Assembly (NCBI GenBank): GCA_964449175.1
Contig: CAYUYH010000075.1
Coordinates: 1-11,171, forward strand
Source: CAYUYH01 sp964449175
GTDB lineage: Bacteria; Planctomycetota; Phycisphaerae; SM23-33
DNA: 11,171 nucleotides
Reading direction: 5' to 3'
Numbering within the stretch: the first letter of the stretch is position 1; each line of letters begins with the position of its first letter. The notes beneath the pieces are model-generated. The model did no database searches. It was not told where the DNA came from and worked only from the letters and a program-made list of their open reading frames with translations. This document shows, piece after piece, positions 6,026-11,171 of this stretch. The position numbers were made by a program, and so were the translations under genes.

Positions 6026-7840
6026 CTACGTGGATTCTTCTTCCTTGTTCTCGTCGGACGTGTCAGCCTCGTCGGCGGGCTCAGCCGGCGCGGCCTCCGA
6101 GGCTGGGAGGTCCTGGTCGGCGGGGGCTTCCTCGACGTAGACGTCGTCGAGGTCGGTGGCGTCCACCTTCCGCCTCAGCAGGTAGTAGATCACCGTCGTG
6201 GCGCTGGCCGCGTAGCTCAACGCGAACGCCACCACGCTGGCGGCGACCAGGTACACCCACACGCCCATGACCCACGCGGCGATCTTCTCGCTGCCGGACA
6301 TCGCCGCCCAGTTCCATTGCCCGTGGAGGTCGTGGAAGGTGGGCGCCGACCAGAGCACGTCCAGTCGGCTTGCCGCCGCGGAGAGGCTCTCGCCGCCGGT
6401 GAAGACGCCCCAGTTGATGAAGTAGTGCGTCGCCGCCAGCGCCAGGAACACGAACAGGCGGACGAACAGGTAGCAGATGCTCCCATGGAACAGCGCCACC
6501 AGCCCGTAGAGAAGCGCCCGCCAGGGGCGAGCGAATACGTAGGAGAAGCTGCGGCTGATGGCGTCGAAGCTGTCGGACCCCTCGACGGCGACGGTCGGGA
6601 ACATCAGCGCCAGCCCGCCGCCCAGGCCGACCAGCAGGAACGCGATCAGCAGCCCCAGCAGGATGGCCGCGAACAGCAGCAGCGCCACCACGATCGCGCC
6701 CACGCCCCAGAGGTTCACCAGCAGCCCGCCCAGCGCCAGCAGCAGCCCCAGCACCAGGATGATCGCCAGCGGTATCAGCGGCGCCGTGAAGAAACTTATG
6801 AACTTGCCGATGGAGAACTTCAGCGCCTGAACGGCGGAGATTTTCTCTTCCCTGGCTGCGTGGAGGGCGGCGATGCGGTGCACTGCCCCGCCGAACACGG
6901 CCCACGCGCCCAGCGCCAGTACCAGCAAGACGATCGCGAACACCCAGTGTTCGGTGAACAGCCAGGCGACGCCCTGTATCGCCATCAACACATGGTAGAG
7001 GAAGCCCATCGGCCTGCCGACCGAGGCCGCGGCGCCGGTGGCGTAGACGTCCAGCCCGCCGGATATGTCGCCCCGCCAGACGGCTGATATGGCCCGGCCG
7101 AGGCACTCGTGCTCGTAGTCCAGCACGCTGACGAATATGCCCTTGCCCCTGATCATCGCATCGGCCTCGGCGAACTGCCGTTTCCTGGCGGCGAGGGTTT
7201 GACGCGACTTGGCGTAGTCGGCCTTGAGTTGGCGAGCGGCTTTGTCCTCTTCATCGCGGCTCAGGCTGCCGATGGCGTCCTTGGCGCGATTCTTGGCCTT
7301 GCTCAGAAGGGCGTCTATGCGGTCGGTCTCACGGCCGAACTGGTTGGCGGCCTCGCCAAGAACGTCCCGCCAGTCTTTCTCGGCGTCGGATCGGTACTGC
7401 TCGGCCGTCTTGAGCTTGTAGGGCTCACCCTTCTCCATGTCCGCGTTGGCCTTCGCAAGCTCCTCGGCGAACACAGCCGCCAGGCGTCCGGACGGCATCG
7501 TGGCGGTGTAGGCGGTGAGGTAGTGCGCCTGGTTGGCGGAGTCTGCCATCATTTGCGCCGCCCTGGCGGGGCGAGATTCCTCCCAGGCCGACTTGACCGC
7601 GTCGAACTGGCCGCCGCGGCTATCGGCGTACGTCTGGATCTCGTTCATCATCACGTACCGGCCCCCGGTCCGCCATACGCCGTCCATCACGCGCCCGCCG
7701 ACGTATATGACCACTATCGCCGCCAGCATCAGCAGGATCTTGCTGGGGTGGATGGCCATGCGGAAGCTCTTGAAGATGTGGGTGAAGGCGAAGACTTCGT
7801 TCCAGTTGACTCGCCGCAACTCGTGTTGCTCATCAGCCAT
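6026..7840 (-). CDS. Polytopic membrane protein with large charged N-terminal domain, function unknown
   Basis: The 604-residue protein begins with a short cytosolic segment and one membrane helix (about 35-51, LLMLAAIVVIYVGG). A soluble domain of roughly 240 residues follows; its second half (about 140-245) is highly charged and probably coiled-coil. The C-terminal half is strongly hydrophobic, with likely helices near 299-320, 350-376, 378-415 (perhaps two), 446-478 (perhaps two) and 518-550. It ends in an acidic tail of 46 residues. Features that look conserved include FSIGKFISFFTAPLIPL, VEGSDSFDAISRSFSYV and YYLLRRKVDATDLDDVY. I associate this architecture with planctomycete-specific hypothetical proteins and recognise no enzymatic motif. 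ATG 7840 has an AAAGGA site 7 nt upstream; a GTG at 7873 would add 11 residues without support. It is expressed from its own promoter near 8007-8035. Confidence 0.85.
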   Translation of the reverse strand: MADEQHELRRVNWNEVFAFTHIFKSFRMAIHPSKILLMLAAIVVIYVGGRVMDGVWRTGGRYVMMNEIQTYADSRGGQFDAVKSAWEESRPARAAQMMADSANQAHYLTAYTATMPSGRLAAVFAEELAKANADMEKGEPYKLKTAEQYRSDAEKDWRDVLGEAANQFGRETDRIDALLSKAKNRAKDAIGSLSRDEEDKAARQLKADYAKSRQTLAARKRQFAEADAMIRGKGIFVSVLDYEHECLGRAISAVWRGDISGGLDVYATGAAASVGRPMGFLYHVLMAIQGVAWLFTEHWVFAIVLLVLALGAWAVFGGAVHRIAALHAAREEKISAVQALKFSIGKFISFFTAPLIPLAIILVLGLLLALGGLLVNLWGVGAIVVALLLFAAILLGLLIAFLLVGLGGGLALMFPTVAVEGSDSFDAISRSFSYVFARPWRALLYGLVALFHGSICYLFVRLFVFLALAATHYFINWGVFTGGESLSAAASRLDVLWSAPTFHDLHGQWNWAAMSGSEKIAAWVMGVWVYLVAASVVAFALSYAASATTVIYYLLRRKVDATDLDDVYVEEAPADQDLPASEAAPAEPADEADTSDENKEEEST

Positions 7841-7847
7841 GGCCTTG

Positions 7848-7853
7848 TCCTTT
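7848..7853 (-). promoter_or_regulatory. Ribosome binding site deciding the membrane-protein start
   Basis: AAAGGA on the minus strand, 7 nt before ATG 7840, favours this start over the upstream in-frame GTG at 7873. Confidence 0.65.
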
Positions 7854-8006
7854 CCTTCAGGCGGGCGCCGCACCCCGGCAGCTGGTCGGGCCGGCCTTGC
7901 CGATCAGTTGTATGTTCGGGCTCTTGCGTCCCCGGAGTAAGTGTAAGTAAAGCGGTTTCGACGTGGCGCAGCCGCCGCGCCGCCGTGTTCAAGCCAACAG
8001 CGCGGA

Positions 8007-8035
8007 ATTATACGCCCCCCGTTGGCCATTGCCAG
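8007..8035 (-). promoter_or_regulatory. Sigma-70 promoter of the membrane-protein gene
   Basis: The minus strand has a perfect -10 TATAAT (8007-8012) with a 17-bp spacer to CTGGCA (8030-8035, four of six -35 bases). Transcription is predicted to start near 8000. A better -35 match, TTGACT at 8034-8039, would require a 21-bp spacer and is less likely. Confidence 0.6.
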
Positions 8036-8196
8036 TCAATTTCGGCCCGCGGGACACGGCGTCGCTCCCCTGCGCCCGGACGAGAGGCGGATCAATTGCC
8101 GATTGCGGACCCGTCCGCCGTGGCTTGGAGCAAAGCGACAAGCGAAGGAGGATTGCCGCTTGACCGCTTGACTGATCGACCGACTGACTGCCCGGC

Positions 8197-8526
8197 CTAC
8201 TCGCCGTTGCCCTTCGGCTTGCCCTTGGTCCAGCTGGCCTTGGCGTCCGAGGAGGGCTTCTTGTCGCCGGAAGGTTTCTTATCGCCGGCGGCGTCGCCCG
8301 CGGATGAGGGCTTGTCCTTCTCGGCGGCCTTGCGATAGGAATCGCTGCGGTAGTCGGTCTGGTAGAACCCGCTGCCCTTGAAGATGACCCCTCCCCCCGT
8401 GCCGATCAGCCGGCGGGGCTTGTTCGCGCCGCAATGCGGGCACTTGCGGACGGGCCTGGCCTTGATCGACTGGAACAGCTCGAACCGCTCGCCACACGCG
8501 CTGCACTCGTAGTCATATGTCGGCAT
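8197..8526 (-). CDS. FmdB-family zinc-ribbon protein
   Basis: The product has 109 residues. Its N-terminus MPTYDYECSACGERFE with a second CPHC motif forms the FmdB-type zinc ribbon (Cys8, Cys11, Cys29, Cys32), predicted to bind one zinc ion. The family is named after a putative regulator of a formamidase operon, but its members are generally of unknown function. The segment IGTGGGVIFKGSGFYQTDYR (about 41-60) is also typical of the family. The last 45 residues are low-complexity and rich in K, S, D, P and G, including a GDKKPS tandem repeat, and are probably disordered. ATG 8526 is supported by AGGAG 10 nt upstream. It is the last gene of the chaperone cluster, 74 bp after grpE, which hints at a link with protein quality control but does not show one. 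Confidence 0.9.
   Translation of the reverse strand: MPTYDYECSACGERFELFQSIKARPVRKCPHCGANKPRRLIGTGGGVIFKGSGFYQTDYRSDSYRKAAEKDKPSSAGDAAGDKKPSGDKKPSSDAKASWTKGKPKGNGE
8255..8290 (-). repeat. 18-bp tandem duplication in the fmdB-like gene
   Basis: Two adjacent 18-bp units (8255-8272 and 8273-8290) differ at only a few positions and encode the repeated GDKKPS in the disordered tail. This looks like in-frame slippage and keeps the reading frame open. Confidence 0.6.
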
Positions 8527-8572
8527 GCAAACTCATCTCCTGCCGCAATGTCGGCGGCGGCCTTGCGGACGT

Positions 8573-8592
8573 CCCCGCGCCGGCGCGCGGGG
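8573..8592 (-). terminator. Hairpin in the grpE-fmdB spacer
   Basis: CCCCGCGC (8573-8580) and GCGCGGGG (8585-8592) form a perfect 8-bp GC-only stem with a CGGC loop. It begins 8 nt after the grpE stop codon and precedes the fmdB-like gene. With no T-run it may be a partial terminator, or a barrier to 3' exonuclease, rather than a full stop to transcription. Confidence 0.45.
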
Positions 8593-8600
8593 CTACTCAT

Positions 8601-9203
8601 TCACTCCTCGACGTCTTCCGCCTCGTCGCCTTCATCCGGCTGGGTGTCGGCGGCTTCCTCGTCGGCGGCGCCTTGGGCGACGGCTACCGAGGCCGGGCGG
8701 ATCGTCCTGCCCTTCAGTTGGTAGCCTTTCTGCAGCTCGGCCAGCACCGTGCCGGGCGGGTGGTCCTCGCTGGGCTGCTGCAACAGCGCCTGGTGCTTGT
8801 GCGGGTCGAACCGCTCGCCGACGGCCTGGATCGCCTCGACCCCGAACTTGGCCAGCGTCGCCAGCGCCTTCTCGTACACCAGCCGGGCGCCGACCAGCAG
8901 CGAGTCGCTGCCGCTGTGATTGGCCTTGGCCGCCTCCAGCACGCGCTCCATGTCGTCCAGCACGTCGAGCAGCCCCTTGACCAGCTCGACGTTGGCGAAC
9001 TCGCGGGCCTCTTCGGTGTCGCGCTGGACGCGCTTCTGATAGTTCAGGTAGTCGGCTGAGACCCGCTGAAGCCGCCCCAGCAGCTCGTCGCGCTCCGTCC
9101 GCAGGCTCTCCAGCGTCTCGTCCCCCGCTTCGCGGGTGGACTCGACCTGGCTGTCGTCGGCGGTCTTGTCCGGCGGGGTGTCTTTCTTGCTGCCTCGCTT
9201 CAT
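8601..9203 (-). CDS. grpE: Nucleotide exchange factor GrpE
   Basis: GrpE is the co-chaperone that releases ADP from DnaK and so resets its substrate-binding cycle. The 200-residue length is normal. An acidic, disordered N-terminus is followed by the long dimerising coiled-coil helix (about 31-90, including ADYLNYQKRVQRD and LLDVLDDMERVLEAA). The C-terminal beta domain, about 115-177, contains GVEAIQAVGERFDPHKHQAL and GTVLAELQKGYQLKGRTIRPASVAVA, the family signature. A further acidic tail of about 20 residues ends the protein. ATG 9203 has GAGG 9 nt upstream. It lies 35 bp downstream of dnaJ with no room for a separate promoter of normal size, so the two are almost certainly co-transcribed. 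Its partner dnaK is not in the window. Confidence 0.95.
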   Translation of the reverse strand: MKRGSKKDTPPDKTADDSQVESTREAGDETLESLRTERDELLGRLQRVSADYLNYQKRVQRDTEEAREFANVELVKGLLDVLDDMERVLEAAKANHSGSDSLLVGARLVYEKALATLAKFGVEAIQAVGERFDPHKHQALLQQPSEDHPPGTVLAELQKGYQLKGRTIRPASVAVAQGAADEEAADTQPDEGDEAEDVEE

Positions 9204-9238
9204 CTTGCCGTGCCTCGCTGCGGCGATGTCGCCTCACT

Positions 9239-10372
9239 CTATGTCTTGGGCGCGAAGTATTCCTTCACCTTGTCAAGGAAGCCCTTGCGCTTCGGCGTGA
9301 CGTTGGCGTCCTCGGTCTCGGCGTAGGCCTCCAGGAGCCGGCGCTGGGCGGCGGTGAGCTTCCTGGGCACCTCTATGAGCACCTGGACGTGCTGGTCGCC
9401 CGCCCGGCCTGCTCGCGCCGACGGCAGCCCGCGCTTCTTGATCGTGAAGATGTCGCCGTTCTGCGTGCCAAGCGGCACCTCGATCTGTTCCGTGCCGGCC
9501 AGGGTGGGAACCTCGATCGTCCCGCCGAGCGCCGCCTGTGAGAACGTTATCGGCACCTGGCAGATGAGGTCGTTGCCCTGCCGCGCCAGGAAGGGGTGCG
9601 GGCGAATGCGGACGTAGCAGTGCAGGTCGCCCCTGGCCTCGCCGGTTGGCCCGGGCTCGCCCTCGCCGCGGACGCGGACGACCTGCCCGTCGTGGATGCC
9701 CGCCGGCACGTGCACGCTGAGGATGCGCTTCTTTTTCCGTCGGCCCGTGCCGCGGCAGTCGCCGCACGGGTCGGTCACGACCGTGCCCTTGCCATGGCAG
9801 TGCGGACAGGCCATCACGCGCACCGACACGCCGAAGAACCCCTGCACCTGCTGCTGCACCTGGCCATAGCCGCCGCACGTGCCGCACTTGTCGGGCGTCG
9901 TGCCGGCCTTGGCGCCGCTGCCGCCGCATGTGTCGCAGAAGTCCATCCGCTGAAACTCCAGCGTCTGCTCGCTGCCGGCGGCTACCTGCTCCAGCGTCAG
10001 CTCCACCTCCGTCTCCAGGTCGTAACCTCTCCCGCGGCGGAGATCGACCATGAAGCCGCCGCCGAGCCCGCCGAATATGTCCTGGAACATCGAGAAGATG
10101 TCGCCGAAGCCCATCGACGAGAAATCGTGCACGCCCGAGCCTCGCAGCCCGGCGTGCCCGTAGCGGTCGTAGGTCTTCCGCTTGGCCGGATCGGACAGCA
10201 CCTCGTAGGCCTCGGCCAATTCCTTGAAGTGGCGTTCCCCCTCGCCCTTGTCGCCCTTGTAGTTGTCGGGGTGATACTTCAGCGCCCCTCGGCGGTACGC
10301 GCGCTTGATGTCGTCGGGCGAGGCGCCCTTCGCCACGCCAAGCACTTCATAGTAGTCGCGCTTTTCTGCCAT
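9239..10372 (-). CDS. dnaJ: Chaperone protein DnaJ (Hsp40, class I)
   Basis: DnaJ delivers unfolded proteins to DnaK and stimulates its ATPase. The 377-residue protein has the full class I layout. A J domain (about 6-70) carries the essential HPD at 34-36. A Gly/Phe-rich linker (72-108) contains the DIF-type sequences DIFSMFQDIFGG. Four zinc motifs follow: CDTCGGSG (146-153), CGTCGGYG (163-170), CPHCHGKG (189-196) and CGDCRGTG (203-210). The C-terminal substrate-binding and dimerisation domain includes HPFLARQGNDLICQVPI and GTIEVPTLAG. All eight zinc-binding cysteines are present, so the protein looks intact. ATG 10372 is preceded only by a weak GGCGGG-like site, but the J domain begins at once, so the start is secure. 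It lies 110 bp downstream of groEL, with a hairpin in between, and 35 bp upstream of grpE. Confidence 0.96.
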   Translation of the reverse strand: MAEKRDYYEVLGVAKGASPDDIKRAYRRGALKYHPDNYKGDKGEGERHFKELAEAYEVLSDPAKRKTYDRYGHAGLRGSGVHDFSSMGFGDIFSMFQDIFGGLGGGFMVDLRRGRGYDLETEVELTLEQVAAGSEQTLEFQRMDFCDTCGGSGAKAGTTPDKCGTCGGYGQVQQQVQGFFGVSVRVMACPHCHGKGTVVTDPCGDCRGTGRRKKKRILSVHVPAGIHDGQVVRVRGEGEPGPTGEARGDLHCYVRIRPHPFLARQGNDLICQVPITFSQAALGGTIEVPTLAGTEQIEVPLGTQNGDIFTIKKRGLPSARAGRAGDQHVQVLIEVPRKLTAAQRRLLEAYAETEDANVTPKRKGFLDKVKEYFAPKT

Positions 10373-10408
10373 TGCCCGCCTACTCTACCACGCGCCGCCG
10401 CCAAGTCA

Positions 10409-10438
10409 CAGGGGCGCCGCGGACAGCCAGCGCCCCTG
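10409..10438 (-). terminator. Hairpin in the groEL-dnaJ spacer
   Basis: CAGGGGCGC (10409-10417) pairs perfectly with GCGCCCCTG (10430-10438) around a 12-nt loop, about midway between the groEL stop and the dnaJ start. No T-run follows on the minus strand. It may terminate part of the groEL transcript or mark an mRNA processing site. I saw no convincing promoter between it and dnaJ. Confidence 0.5.
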
Positions 10439-10482
10439 ACCTATCACACCCACGCGCCTGCCGAGCACCATCCCCGCCGCCG

Positions 10483-11171
10483 CTAGTGGACGGCGGCTGT
10501 GACGGGCTGGTCCTCGGACTTCTCGTCGTACTCCGTGACCATCAGGTCGGTGGTCAGCAGCACCGATGCGACGGACGCGGCGTTCTGAAGCGCCGTCCGC
10601 GAGACCTTGGCCGGGTCTATGATGCCGGCGGAGATCATGTCGACGTACTTGCCGGTGGCTGCGTCGTAGCCGATGTTGGCGCCCTTCTCGAGGATCTCGG
10701 CGATCACGACGTCGCCGTCCTCGCCGGTGTTGGCCACGATCTGCTTCGTCGGGCCGGCCAGTGCCCGCGCGACGATGTCCACGCCGATCTTCTCCTCGCC
10801 GGCGGCCTTTGCGCGGGCCTTGTTGACCGCCTCGATGGCGTGCAGGAACACCACTCCGCCGCCGGGGACCACGCCTTCGGCGCTGGCGGCGCGGGTGGCG
10901 TGCACGGCGTCGTCGATCAGGTCCTTGCGTTCCTTCATCTCGGTCTCGGTGGCCGCTCCGGCGTTTATGACGGCTACGCCGCCGGTGAGCTTGGCCAGCC
11001 GCTCGGTGAGCTTCTCGCGGTCGTAGTCGCTGGTGGTCTTGGCGATCTGGCTGCGGATGGTGGCGCAGCGGGCCTGGATGTCTTTTTTGGCCCCGGCGCC
11101 TTCGATGATTGTTGTATGTTCCTTGTCCATCACGATCCGCTTGGCCCGGCCCAGCATGCTCAACTCTACGC
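10483..11171 (-). CDS. groEL: Chaperonin GroEL (Hsp60), C-terminal part, 5' end outside window
   Basis: GroEL forms the double-ring chamber that folds proteins with ATP and GroES. About 229 codons are visible, corresponding roughly to residue 320 to the end. The reading frame stays open to the right edge, so the gene is cut by the window, not truncated. TTG 11163 and ATG 11157 lie inside the conserved LGRAKRIV segment and are not starts. Visible landmarks are TSDYDREKLTERLAKLTGGVAVI, DDAVHATRAA with the ATP-hydrolysing Asp, EGVVPGGGVVFL, NIGYDAATGKYVDMISAGIIDPAKVSRTALQNAASVA, and the end of the equatorial domain TTDLMVTEY. The protein then ends in a short acidic and polar tail (DEKSEDQPVTAAVH) and lacks the usual GGM repeat. 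Planctomycetes often carry several GroEL copies, so this may be a paralogue. groES, if linked, would lie to the right. Confidence 0.95.
   Translation of the reverse strand, partial: VELSMLGRAKRIVMDKEHTTIIEGAGAKKDIQARCATIRSQIAKTTSDYDREKLTERLAKLTGGVAVINAGAATETEMKERKDLIDDAVHATRAASAEGVVPGGGVVFLHAIEAVNKARAKAAGEEKIGVDIVARALAGPTKQIVANTGEDGDVVIAEILEKGANIGYDAATGKYVDMISAGIIDPAKVSRTALQNAASVASVLLTTDLMVTEYDEKSEDQPVTAAVH

Larger units (their letters stand above)
7841..8196. other. Intergenic region: promoter and long leader of the membrane-protein gene
   Basis: This 356-bp gap separates the fmdB-like gene from the membrane-protein gene, both on the minus strand. It contains a promoter (8007-8035), a predicted leader of about 160 nt (7841-8000), and the palindrome GCGGAC-cc-GTCCGC (8105-8118). 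Close to the fmdB-like stop is a low-complexity stretch of repeated GACTG/GACCG units (about 8162-8190). I see no credible small gene. The 8105-8118 palindrome could help end the upstream chaperone transcript, but its loop is tight and no T-run follows. Confidence 0.55.

Noticed and set aside
5927..7087. Plus-strand open frame of 386 codons opposite the membrane-protein gene
   Set aside because: The translation is dominated by Q, R, H and E runs that mirror the hydrophobic codons of the opposite strand. It has no motif or credible start.
7729..7992. Possible small minus-strand gene in the leader of the membrane-protein gene
   Set aside because: It starts at TTG with no ribosome binding site, right at the predicted transcript start, and most of it overlaps the membrane-protein coding region out of frame.
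8034..8039. TTGACT as the -35 box of the membrane-protein promoter
   Set aside because: The spacer to TATAAT would be 21 bp. CTGGCA at the normal 17 bp is the better choice despite its weaker match.
7109..8338. Plus-strand open frame of about 400 codons spanning the membrane-protein and fmdB-like genes
   Set aside because: It crosses an intergenic region with a good minus-strand promoter and overlaps two better-supported genes, without a recognisable domain.
10373..10482. CIRCE-type heat-shock operator or separate dnaJ promoter in the groEL-dnaJ spacer
   Set aside because: No TTAGCACTC/GAGTGCTAA pair is present, and no -35/-10 pair with acceptable spacing was seen. The inverted repeat there is unrelated to CIRCE.
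1..11171. CRISPR array, tRNA, rRNA, insertion sequence or defence system
   Set aside because: No regularly spaced repeats, cloverleaf, transposase motif, terminal inverted repeats around a gene or defence-type protein was found by reading both strands.

Overview
The window is GC-rich bacterial DNA densely packed with housekeeping genes. It most resembles a planctomycete, possibly of the Phycisphaerae type. This placement is an inference from three things: a large membrane protein whose C-terminal pattern (a YYLLRRKVDATDLDDVY-like end) I associate with planctomycete-restricted proteins, a GroEL without the usual GGM tail sitting directly upstream of dnaJ and grpE, and a TPR protein of a type I associate with the same group. 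No 16S or other taxonomic marker is present.

Layout. Positions 83-1462 (minus) encode a soluble TPR-repeat protein of unknown role, with its own candidate promoter. Positions 1610-2491 (minus) are rsmA, the 16S rRNA dimethyladenosine methyltransferase. Positions 2520-4049 (minus) are xylB, xylulokinase, only 28 bp upstream of rsmA, so the two may share a transcript. A 290-bp divergent intergenic region (4050-4339) separates xylB from folC (4340-5728, plus), the folylpolyglutamate/dihydrofolate synthase. folC has the best promoter in the window, placed so close to its ATG that the mRNA should be leaderless or nearly so. A 297-bp convergent spacer (5729-6025) holds three inverted repeats. Positions 6026-7840 (minus) encode a polytopic membrane protein of unknown function, with a good promoter about 160 bp upstream of its ATG.

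The right third is a minus-strand protein-quality-control cluster: the 3' part of groEL (running off the right edge), dnaJ, grpE and a small FmdB-type zinc-ribbon gene. GroEL folds proteins in a closed chamber. DnaJ and GrpE are the co-chaperone and nucleotide exchange factor of DnaK, but dnaK itself is not in the window. Hairpins lie in the groEL-dnaJ and grpE-fmdB spacers and may adjust expression within the cluster.

I saw no mobile element, CRISPR array, tRNA, rRNA or defence system. The region is largely ordinary core genome. The points most worth a second look are the leaderless folC start, the repeated CACAAAT motifs in front of it, the hairpin cluster downstream of folC, the uncharacterised membrane protein, and the hairpin-punctuated chaperone cluster.
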